From assembly GCA_024449915.1 (NCBI GenBank), contig JAMZAV010001861.1, positions 310,001 to 374,000 on the forward strand: a stretch of DNA of 64,000 nucleotides, written 5' to 3'. Under the pieces are notes generated by a model, which saw nothing but the letters and a program-made list of their open reading frames with translations, had not been told where the DNA came from and made no database searches. The stretch's first letter is position 1. Each line of letters starts with the position of its first letter. Source of the stretch: Sweltsa coloradensis (lineage: Eukaryota; Arthropoda; Insecta; Plecoptera; Chloroperlidae). This document shows positions 9,399 to 18,275 of the stretch, piece by piece. A program made the position numbers and the translations under genes.

Positions 9399-11337
9399 TG
9401 TGAGTTTAACAAGCCTCGCTAGCTATTTTCAATTCAATATCTATCATATTTCCATATTAATATACAAATTTATTCAATTAATTTTATTAACTTCATTAAT
9501 ATGCAACATATCAAATGTATCTACATCTATATAGTATCAGTCAACAATCAATTATCAAAGCCAATCCTCATTTTGGTGAAATTAACTCTGTAATTATGAT
9601 CAAACTGATTAATTGATAATTAACCTAATTAAGCCATTACCGGCTCGAATTTCACATTTTAAAGTAGGCGAATGTATGAACACTGTATATTAAAGATGAT
9701 TACAGCTTATTTGGAGCGTTTTCATCCAGTAATAGTTGAGAAATTTGAGTTTTAAGACTAAGTTTTCACCTATCTTTTTGCACGCAAGCAGAATAGCATT
9801 GATATTATTTCCGCCTCAGTAAGTCGTTGCTCAGACAGTAGACGCCAGGGTCTACGTGACTTTTTGCGTTTTCCAACACGCAAAAAGAGGGGTAGAATCT
9901 TCTCGAAGGAGGATATAGTGTGTACGACTTGAGGTCCAGTTTAGCGAAGGTGATAGGCCAAGGGGGTAGTGAGCGGTGAGGGGGATGCAAGATCTAAGGT
10001 GAAGGATCTCTACCATCGTCGTAGGAGAGGGAAGCTGGACACGTGACAGGTAGTCCTAATAAAAGTCGTGAGGGTAGGGGAAACCAGAGAGTAGCAGTCG
10101 CAGTCGGAGTCTAAGAGGTCGGGCGTAGGTGCGGTGTGTAGCCGGCGATAGCCGCGGAGGCTATTAATCAGTTCGAGTGAAGGAGGATAGCCGGATTGTG
10201 ATCCAGGTCATGGTGCGCGTCTAAGTTTTGTTTTTGGCTCCCTGGCCTCGAGGGGGAGTGAGATGGTTTTGTTTATACGATAATCAAGTCGATGATTGGA
10301 GTGATTCTACCGTTTGTGTGATATTAAATTTACAACATGTAAATTTACATTTGCATATTTAATCGAGTGTCGTTTGCATATTTTAATTGATTCCATACTA
10401 CGAGTGTTTCTTCTGCGCATATTTTGATTTCGAACTGTTTTGTGACTAGCAATATGTCACTTGCGCATATTTGCATATTTTAATTGATTCCATTCTACGA
10501 GTGTTTCTTCTGCGCATATTTTGATTTCGAACTGTTTTGTGACTAGCAAATGTCACATGTGCCTATTTGCATATTCCATTCATTTAACATTACCGGATTT
10601 TGGACTAATTATTGAATTCCTGGAACTATATTGCGAACAATAAACTTTCAGTCGATGCTTGGGTTATAAATGGAATGTTCTCGTGGTGAAGATTCTCAAT
10701 AGTGGTGTAGTGAGTGGCTGTTTCTGCGCAGCTAGTGTTCCCCTACGATCAGCTGAGATAGGCGGCCAACCCAGGATATTTGGATTACATCGCACCATGC
10801 ACAAATCAACCGGATAAATGATGAGTACACAATAATTATACTTTAATTAAAATCAATTAAAACTCAGATTTCTTTATCAAATTCCAATCATTTTTTATTT
10901 TTTAATCAAAAATATATATTAAAATTTTGGGGGTATCAGATGTTACATAGGCAGGGGGAATAGCCCATTGGGAAGTAGAACATTATATTAGAACGGATCC
11001 ATAGGTAGGCAGGTTGATGTATTAATTGTCTGTATTGTTTTATCTCAATATAACCTAAATCTTGGATGGAAATTCATTCACAAATCTTATAATTTAGTAG
11101 TTTTTGATCCATTTTGAAATCCTTTGTTTACTTTAAGTTTGTTTTTCAGGTGCTAAAATTTGTTTTACAAGATTAATTAATTAATTATAATTATAATTAA
11201 TTAATTAAAATAATTATTTTTTTAATTGAAGAATATTTTGTGTTCTTCCGCATTTTTGAGCTAGTAATTTTATTTTTGTTTTGTTAAGTTACCACTTCCG
11301 GGCAAAGAAACGCTTGTTTCTGGGTGGTTACCTGACA
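9399..11337. mobile_element. Solo-LTR-like insertion inside Gypsy A
   Basis: A 1,939-bp non-coding insertion begins TGTGAG and ends CTGACA, flanked by GGGG at 9395-9398 and 11338-11341. Removing it with one GGGG rejoins the RNase H reading frame exactly, which proves that it is an insertion. TG...CA ends with a 4-bp duplication fit a solo LTR from a BEL/Pao- or Gypsy-like element, although 1.9 kb is long for an LTR. A TATAAA-like GTTATAAATGG at about 10663 and AATAAA near 10640 could be regulatory signals. It has an internal 97-bp tandem repeat. No coding frame over 65 codons looks real. Confidence 0.65.
10375..10568. repeat. 97-bp tandem repeat, two copies
   Basis: Two units (10375-10471 and 10472-10568) share TAATTGATTCCAT, CTACGAGTGTTTCTTCTGCG and CGAACTGTTTTGTGACTAGC with only a few changes. 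A partial third unit starts at 10569. Reiterated blocks of this size are common in LTR U3 regions, supporting the solo-LTR reading. Confidence 0.85.
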
Positions 11338-13036
11338 GGGGATATGCACAGATTGAGAGAGAATGCCTTGCGATAGTGTATGGGTGTGAGAGATTTCAGC
11401 AGTACATATATGGTAAATCAGTCAAGGTCGAAAGTGACCATAAGGCACTAGAGTCAATATTTAAAAAATCGTTGTCATCATGCCCACACAGGCTCCAGAG
11501 AATGCGTATCAGGCTTCAACAATATGATCTGCATGTAACCTACAAAAGAGGAAAGGAGTTGTTGGTGGCTGACGCACTCTCAAGAGCAAGCCATGATGAC
11601 AGTGATTTTCAGTTGACTGAAACTGAAATAAATTGTCATGTAAATCTAATAATAGATAACCTTCCCATCAGTAATGAACGAATGCTGTCATTCACTGAGG
11701 AAACTAACAAAGACAACGAAATGCAGGATCTCATACAAATAATACAAATGGGTTGGCCAGAAAATAAAATCAAACTGCCAGCTCATGTCAAACCATATTG
11801 GGGTATAAGAGATGAACTATCATATTAACTATCATATTAATCATATTAACTATCATATTCAAAGGGCATGCTTTTCAAACGTAATTGCATTATTGTTCCT
11901 AAGGCTCTCAGGAGTGAAATGTTAAAACGATTACACTATAATCACATGGGAATGGACAAATGTAAAAATAAGGCTAGGGAACTTCTCTATTGGCCCCACA
12001 TGTCCACACAAATAGATGACATGGTTGCCAATTGTGATACATGTCTACACTTCCACAAGTCCAATCAGAAGGAAACACTCATTCCGCGTGAAATACCAGA
12101 TGGCCCTTGGCAAAAGGTTGGTGCAGATTTGATGCATCTGCAAGGAAATGAGTTTCTTCTTGTGATTGTCTACTTTTTTAAATATGTGGAACTGTACCCT
12201 CTACCAAAAATCACAAGTGCACATGTAATAAACTGTCTTGAAAGCCATCTTTGCTAGACATGGCATCCCTAAAGATTTCTATTCTGATAATGGAAGGCAA
12301 TTTGATTGTGATTTGTTTAGGGAATTTTCAAAAGAATGGGGTTTCACTAACCACACATCAAGCCCCAGATATCCACAATCTAATGGAATGATAGAAAGGA
12401 ACGTAAAAACAATAAACAAAAATGTATAAAAAGGCTATACACAATGGCAGAGATCCATATCTGTGTCTGTTAGAGTACCGTAACACACCACTTAGCAGCA
12501 CCCTTGGTTCGCCCGCTGAGCTATTATTTTCGAGAAAATTAAATGGCATATTGCCCATCAAAAGTTCCTTGCTTCAACCTCAAGCAATTGATTTACAAAA
12601 AACTAAATCACACTTGCTACAGAAGCAACAGGTACAAAAACATTATTACAATAAGCATGCAAATGATCTTTCTCCTCTCAGGACAGGCTCACAAGTGCGA
12701 GTACAAAGGGAAGACAACAAGTGGTACCCAGGTGTCGTTACAGACCATTGTGAAAGACCACGATCATATCAGGTATTGCTAGATGATGGTGGAACCCTGG
12801 AGAGAAATCGCAGATTCCTTATTCCAAATGGAACTAGACCTCCTGTGTTACCTGATAGAATTCAGGAATTTAGGAACTTTGGAAGTGCTATCACACTAGG
12901 TGAGGAAGTTGTGAGGGATAACAACTTGTCCAACGACTTACCTGTCGAGCCAGCTGTGGTGAAAGCCAACAGTTCCCCCCAGCATCATACCAGATGTGGC
13001 AGGAGGGTTGTTGTTCCCATTAGGTATAAAGAGTGA
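11338..13036 (+). pseudogene. Gypsy A RNase H C-part and integrase
   Basis: RNase H resumes with AQIERECLAIVYGCERFQQY and DHKALESIF, and ends in LLVADALSRA near 11585. A 33-bp expansion at 11827-11859 inserts three in-frame TAA codons. Integrase follows: an H-H-C-C zinc region (LHYNHMGMDK and CDTCLHF), then core residues in VGADLMH, FYSDNGRQF and NGMIERNVK (D, D, E all present). Frame changes occur near 12240, consistent with one extra base, and near 12424. The C-terminal part at 12422-13036 contains LCLLEYRNTPLSSTLGSPAE and a GPY/F-like region ending KWYPGVVTDH. It ends 110 nt before the 3' LTR. Confidence 0.85.
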
Positions 13037-13147
13037 GATGTAATAGTTTTAGATTTGTAAGAAGGGAGATGTAATAGTTCTTGTAATAGTTTTTAGTTTT
13101 GTAAGAAGGAAGATGTAACAGTTTTTTTAAATTTGTAAGAAGGGAGA
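13035..13147 (+). repeat. Reiterated polypurine-tract repeat upstream of the 3' LTR
   Basis: Three imperfect direct repeats each contain AGATGTAAYAG followed by TTTGTAAGAAGGRAG. The last unit's AAGAAGGGAGA is the normal polypurine tract and abuts the LTR start TGTAATAG, so the LTR start itself resembles the repeat unit. Confidence 0.8.
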
Positions 13148-13305
13148 TGTAATAGATCGATTTTATGGTGATAATCGATTGTTGTGGACCAATCGATATA
13201 TCGAGTTGGTCTAGGCCAAGTCAGTAATGTAATGGCGTACTTCAATAAAAACACGTATTCAATAACGTATCTTCCTACTTATTATTTACGGTTATACCCA
13301 TCACA
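13148..13305 (+). repeat. 3' LTR of Gypsy A
   Basis: The 158-bp copy has the same TGTAATAG start and CATCACA end as the 5' LTR and differs at about four bases plus one missing C. It is followed by GGGGG, the target duplication. Confidence 0.9.
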
Positions 13306-13811
13306 GGGGGGAAACTTCTCCCCCGTTTGGGGGGTCAAGCCAGGTATGTGTGTCATTTGCTAACTTATAGCTTGTTGGGTGATTTTTAGGATTTTTACTA
13401 CAGTCGAGCTTAAAAACAAAAAGGAAGGTTTTTGTTAACATTTTTTAGAAAGATTTAGTAAGAGACGTGATTTGCGAGACTAGACTAGCCATCTGATTTT
13501 AGACTAATATTCATTATATTTTGTGTGCAGAAATTTCACAACCAAGCAGATTGTCGACCGATTACAGTCAGGTAATCAATTTACAATGCAATATTAGCTT
13601 CAAAATGTAACCCTTATTCATAATTAAAATTCGCCTAAAAACGTGTTTTAGGCCACCTATCAAGGGCACCTTTAAAAAAAAACTCACCTACGGCGCAAAA
13701 GCCTACGGCAGCGAGGGCTTTCCCCAGACCCCGGTTTGCCCACCCAACCTCGTAGTCAACTTTAGTGTGACCTCCCCACTAAAAAATAGTTCCTACGCGA
13801 CTGATATTAAT

Positions 13812-13985
13812 TGCTATTAGTAGCTTCTGTAGCAAAGGACTTAAAGCTAGTCAAAGAAGATGAAAATAAATTGTTTTTAAAAATGTGCAGGAGGTTTGAT
13901 ACGTGTACGTGTAACAAATGATGGAGCTTGCTTAGGTATAGATGAGGCCTAAATGGCTAGGATACTTCAACCGGGAACTTTTATT
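13812..13985. other. No feature recognised
   Basis: Short unassigned spacer between the hAT MITE target duplication and the 3' tail of the second 2A LINE. Confidence 0.5.
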
Positions 13986-14283
13986 CATTCATTTAGTATT
14001 TATTGACAGCGGGACTCAGGTCCCACAAGTGCAATATAATATGCATAGTAATACAATAACTAAAATTAAGCTTAAACTAGACTAAAACTAGACTTGTACC
14101 AGGCCTCGCGTATCTTATGTTGAGTGTGTTTGTGTGTGAGTGAATGTTAGTGTGTGTGAATGTGTATGTGCGAGTTGATGTATCTGTGTTAACTTAGGTG
14201 ATTACTTAGGTGTTTTGGATAGTGCAAGGTTTATCATTGTTTTGTAGTTGTGGATGGGGGTGTTGTGAATGTCAATATGTGCA

Positions 14284-15224
14284 TCATTTACTGATTGTGT
14301 TGAACAGGTTTTGAATGCGGTTTATACATGAATGTTTATAAATGTCTTTGCGACTTCTGGATGCGTAAAAAGTAAGTTTGTTTCTAGTGCATTTAGTGGG
14401 GACATGGTAATTAATAAGTTCTAGGAGGTTGGTATCAATTTTGTACAGAAATACTAGGTCAGTAAACTTGCGTCTGTCACCTAGAGTCACTAGATTGTTT
14501 TCTGTGCACAACGGTCCAAGGTTACATCTGTGATAAGAGACACCCTGTTTAAAACAAATAAATTTAATAAAATGCTGCTGCACACGCTCAAGGTTAGCAA
14601 TATGTGTTACGTGGTGCGGGTTGTAAATAACACTTGCGTAATCTACCTAGGGTCGTGTTAGTGAGATATACAGTCGTCTTATTGTTGGGATAGAGAAATC
14701 CTTACCGCAGTTACGCTTCACAAACCCAAGAAGTTTAAAAGCCTTAGAGCTGATGTGCGATAGGTGTTGGTTGTAGGTGAGGTCACTTTTAATAAACACA
14801 CCTAGATCTTTCACTGAATTAAGATAAGTAAGAACTCTATCGTTAATTTTGTACTCATACGCTGTAAGATGTTTCTTCTTATTAGTGAAAGTTATTGAGT
14901 TGCACTTCCCTACGTTCAGGTCTAGCTTCCATAACGCGCACCAGTTAGCGAGGGCGTTGAGATCGGCTTGCAGCAGCGCCGAATCACTCTTGTCGCGGAT
15001 GGGACGAAATATTTTGACGTTGTCTGCATACATACACGAACTTGACTTCAGACACTTGGGGATATCATTAACAAATAGTGTAAACAACAAAGGTCCCAGG
15101 ATCGAACCCTGGGGCACACCGGAAGTGACGCATACAGGAGATGACACGCCCTCGTTGATGGTGACAGACTGCGTCCGGCCGCTCAGGTACCTCGCTAGTA
15201 GCTCGTGGAGTTTCCCGCAGATAC
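14284..15224 (-). pseudogene. LINE copy 2 reverse transcriptase C-half and C-terminal domain
   Basis: Downstream of the MITE the element reads ICGKLHELLARYLSGRTQSV, then TSGVPQGSILGPLLFTLFVN and the catalytic box CMYADNVKIF. The box has N where the second catalytic aspartate is expected, a single-base change. KDLGVFIKSDLTYNQHLSHI and the thumb region follow. A TAG occurs near 14647 between LTRP and VDYASVIYN, and the C-terminal part at 14284-14583 contains VQQHFIKFICF and GDRRKFTDLVFLYKI, typical of CR1/Jockey-type ORF2 ends. Confidence 0.85.
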
Positions 15225-15229
15225 TGAAG

Positions 15230-15599
15230 AGGGTGGGATACTCGCGAAATTAAAACTACGCGAAATTACAGTTTTTTCGTGATATTTCGAGAACGATGCA
15301 AAATATCTAAAAACGGATTCTAGACCGAATTGTGGTTTTGTTAGAAGTATATAATGCAAGAAAAAATATTCAAATATAATAATTGGTGCGGTTTATATTT
15401 AAAATATGCATTTAATTAATTAAATTTCTAATTAAAAACTTAGTTACCATCACATTACAATATTTTTTCTTGCATTATATAGTTCTAACAAAACCACAAT
15501 TCGGTCTAGAATCAGTTTTTAGATATTTTGCGTCGTTCTCGAGATAAAACGAAAAAACGTATTTTCGCGTGGTTTTAATTTCGCTACTATCCCATCCTC
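15230..15599. mobile_element. Long-TIR MITE inserted in LINE copy 2
   Basis: The 370-bp element consists of two inverted arms of roughly 140-150 bp around an AT-rich centre containing TTAATTAATTAA. The arms share GCGAAATTAAAAC, CGCAAAATATCTAAAAAC, TCTAGACCGAATTGTGG and TATAATGCAAGAAAAAATAT with modest divergence. TGAAG at 15225-15229 and 15600-15604 is a 5-bp target duplication, and removing the element joins the LINE codons for KLKGF and SICGKLHE in frame. No transposase is encoded. Confidence 0.88.
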
Positions 15600-15604
15600 T
15601 GAAG

Positions 15605-16322
15605 CCCTTGAGTTTTGTTAGAAGTAGCTCGTGATTGACGCTATCGAAGGCTTTGCTGAAGTCTGTGTAGATAGCGTCGACTTGGTCCCCATTGTTGATG
15701 TGTTTCGAAAAAAAATTGGTGAAGAAAGCTAGGTTTGTGACTGTTGATCTCTTCTTCACGAAACCATGTTGTTCTTCGGCGACGTACTTGCAGACGAAGT
15801 TTGAAATTCTTTTATGGATGAGATTTTCGAATACTTTTGAGAATATGGAGAGTAAGGAAATCGGCCTGTAATTTGCGACGTTGCGTTTACTTCCTTTCTT
15901 TAGGACAGGTGTGATGTGTGCGTGCTTCCACCGTGTGGGAAGAGATCCATTTGTGTAAGCGGTTTAGAGAGGGCTCGTCTGCAGTGTTTGATTATTTTAA
16001 CAGGAATTTTGTCTGGACCGGACAATTTACTATTGTCAAGATTTCGTAGACATTCTTCTACCTCGTGACGAGAGATGAAGAGATCAGATAACGATTCGTT
16101 TGAGTATTGCGGTATTTGTGGAGTTTTTTGTTTACAATTGGTGGGCGGACGAAACTTTGTCTTAAAAAAATCGGAAAAAAGTTTACAGCACTCGTCAACG
16201 TTATGTGATTGCCTTCCAGCTAGTTCTACCTCGACGGGGATGCGCCTAGTGCGAGTTTTTTGTCGCACAAAGCTCCACAGTTGTTTTGGATTTTTAGCAA
16301 GATTCGAGTCAATGTTACGCAT
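15605..16322 (-). pseudogene. LINE copy 2 reverse transcriptase N-half and linker
   Basis: Reading from 16322, the frame contains RNIDSNLAKNPKQLWSFVRQ, the linker that precedes reverse transcriptase in these LINEs. DKIPVKIIKHCRRALSKPLT follows, then a frame break near 15960. A second frame at 15605-15759 contains DAIYTDFSKAFDSVNHELLL with the first catalytic aspartate, and runs into the MITE at KLKGF. Text between these frames also reads NVANYRPISLLS-like residues in a shifted frame. Confidence 0.8.
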
Positions 16323-17407
16323 GTATTCTTTGTGTTTGATTATTTTGAGTCTCTTAAATACGGATCATTGACATTGAAATTCAATCTTGTCGCAATCAAG
16401 CCCGGTCCGTTTCCACGACTTGTAGGCGCGGTTTTTAGCCTGAAGCTGGTTGATTGTCTCTCTGTCGTACCAGGCTGGATATTTAGCGGGATTTGTGTTC
16501 ATTTTTGGGACAGTACAATAAATTTTTTCATAAGGTCCTCATAGAACACACCGCATAGTTCGTTGACTTCCTGTTTCCCTCGTTCCATTGTGTCCCATCT
16601 GTTAGCTTCCAGTCTGTCATGTGGAACTTTGTAATAGGTTTTCCTCCGGTTGTACCTGGGTCAGCTAGTTTGTTTATGGTTGACGCGAATTCTAGGAAAT
16701 TTCATTTCTGTAGCGAGTGCTAAGTGATCTGAGTTGACAGCTTGTTGTGCGATGCTAACATAGATTGGAATGTCGGGGTTGCTGAAGAGAACTAAGTCGA
16801 GAAAGTTATTGTTACACGAGGGGAAAGGGTTTGTTTGGATTAGGCGTAATTCACTCATAATTTCGTGGAATGCCAGCACTGCTTGCGAGTTTGAATTGCC
16901 AACCGGTTGGAGATCGTTCACGCCATTGTCAAGAGGAGCCCATGCTACCTGAGGCAGGTTGAAGTCCCCGCACAGTAGGATGTTGTCGCGGGGGCGGAGA
17001 CCGGCGTGAACTCTTGTCAAGGATGCGTGAAGTTCTTCCATGAGTTGAGGTGACGGTGGGGGTGGTAGATATACACATCCCATGAAGAGATTAAATTCAT
17101 TACTTATTTTTATTTGGGTCCAAATGATTTCACACTGTTCAGTTTCGAAGTCTTCGCGTCGTTTTGATGTTAACTGTGCGTTCACAGCTATTAAAGCACC
17201 CCCACCTCTCTTCAATTTAGTTGAATTCGTCGCTTGGCGTCTATCACGGCGGTACGATGTATACTGGCTCTCGTCTAATACCTCATTCTCGAAGTTGTTT
17301 ACATTTAGCGATGTCTCCGAGATACATATCACATCGAACTCGCTGTTGTCGCCAAAGTGCACATTGAAGTCTTCTAGTTTAGTGTTTGCGATGCTCCGCG
17401 CAATCAA
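16323..17407 (-). pseudogene. LINE copy 2 endonuclease
   Basis: The endonuclease frame at 16661-17407 contains ARSIANTKLEDF, FDVICISETSLN, YRRDRRQATNSTKLKRGGGA, CVYLPPPPSPQLMEEL, LLCGDFNLPQVAW and NSDHLALA, covering the usual APE blocks (E in SET, D and N in GDFNLP, SDH at the end). The first block reads IARS where NARS is usual. The frame does not join the 2A-containing frame upstream without a one-base shift near 17405-17440. From 16,660 to 16,323 the linker is interrupted by stops. Confidence 0.82.
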
Positions 17408-17859
17408 GTAGTATTTGAAATATCGTCGCGCTTCACTTGTTGATCACGTTTGGCGGCCACGGGTCCGGGGTTCACGTGTATGTCGCCGGCGAGCAGTAGC
17501 AGGCACGCCAGTTGGCACACCGGGGATGCTGAAGACCGCTTTGACCGAGGACGAGGGCTTCTCGAGGCCACATGCGGGACGGGTGCCGCGTGCGGCCGGA
17601 GCCCTGCTGAAGCGAGCGCAGAGAAGCTATACTCACGATTTGCATAGTGTACATTTAAGTTATTGCCACGTGAGTTCTCACACGAGTAGAGGTTCACTAT
17701 CGACACAGGAACAAAAAGAAAAAACACTGAAATTACAAGTAAGACCGCGGAAAATGAACATGAATAAACATGTTTCAGTGGGGGGAAAGGTACAGAAGGA
17801 CGACAGCTTACCTTAAAAAACGTAAAGTAGGTCGCACAGACAAATAGATGAGTTGACAA
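17404..17859 (-). pseudogene. LINE copy 2 N-terminal leader with variant 2A-like motif
   Basis: The 151-codon frame carries a hydrophobic segment (SFSAVLLVISVFFLFVPVSI) at about residues 35-55, a basic/proline-rich stretch, and then ACLLLLAGDIHVNPGP at about residues 120-134. The 2A consensus needs D(V/I)ExNPGP, and here E is replaced by H. The organisation repeats that of copy 1. The frame starts at a non-ATG triplet at the given edge, so the real start is uncertain. Confidence 0.72.
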
Positions 17860-17860
17860 A

Positions 17861-18267
17861 GTTGCTGATACGTTTCGACCAACTCGTGGTCTTCCGATCG
17901 GGCCTATTTTGGGCGCTACAGAACAGGATGGACGGGGCAGAAGTTTCGGAGTACTGGAAAAGTGTCCCAGAAAATTATTAAATAAGGGGGGGAGGGCATT
18001 ATGCTTTTCCTATCCCAAATCCTAAATTCGATTGTCCAGACGTGGCGTCCGTTTGTTTGGGGGGGGGGGGGGGGCTATTTTGGGTATGGAAATCAAGACA
18101 TTTCAAATGTTCAGGCCATTTTTTTCCATTCCAATCACGTAAGAGGGCTACATTGAAAGTTACGGTCCCAATACTAAATTATTTTCTCAAAACATTGGTC
18201 ATTTTTAGGAAATCCAAAACACAGTGTTTCTTTTAATAGCACGGGCAATTTTCGGCTGATCGGGTCC
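17861..18267. other. Degenerate repeat flank
   Basis: Contains GGAAAAGTGTCCCAGAAAATT, related to fragments at 20,815-20,945 on the far side of the hAT insertion, so both are parts of one older repeat. A run of 14 G occurs near 18060. No coding potential was seen. Confidence 0.5.
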
Positions 18268-18275
18268 ATCTAGGG

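Larger units (their letters stand above)
6751..13305 (+). mobile_element. Gypsy-type LTR retrotransposon A
   Basis: A complete but defective element is bounded by 158-159-bp LTRs and flanked by GGGGG (6746-6750 and 13306-13310). Gag, protease, reverse transcriptase, RNase H and integrase come in Gypsy (Metaviridae) order on the plus strand. The two LTRs differ by about four substitutions and one indel. A 1,939-bp insertion interrupts RNase H. The coding region has two TAA codons, a 33-bp stop-rich expansion and two frameshifts, so it cannot express a full Pol. Confidence 0.92.
6717..13803. mobile_element. hAT-type MITE split by Gypsy element A
   Basis: The left end CAGGGGCGTAGGAAC (6717-6731) and the right end, reading CAGTCGCGTAGGAAC on the minus strand (13789-13803), form an imperfect inverted repeat. 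They are flanked by a perfect 8-bp duplication ATATTAAT at 6709-6716 and 13804-13811. Eight-base target duplications and CAG ends fit hAT transposons. Without the Gypsy insertion (6751-13310 including one target copy) the element would be about 527 bp and non-coding, hence a MITE. Strand is arbitrary. Confidence 0.8.
13986..17860 (-). mobile_element. 2A-containing LINE, copy 2, with nested MITE
   Basis: This is a second minus-strand LINE, different from copy 1 in sequence but with the same layout of hydrophobic leader, 2A-like motif, endonuclease, reverse transcriptase and C-terminal domain. The 3' end lies near 13,990, where the minus strand reads a tail of AATAAATACTAAATGAATGA type, resembling the short 3' repeats of CR1/L2-like LINEs. 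The reverse transcriptase is split by a 370-bp MITE (15230-15599). Several frameshifts and a changed catalytic residue make it inactive. Confidence 0.85.

Noticed and set aside
17415..17816. 133-codon plus-strand frame
   Set aside because: It is antisense to the 2A-containing leader of LINE copy 2 and has no motif.
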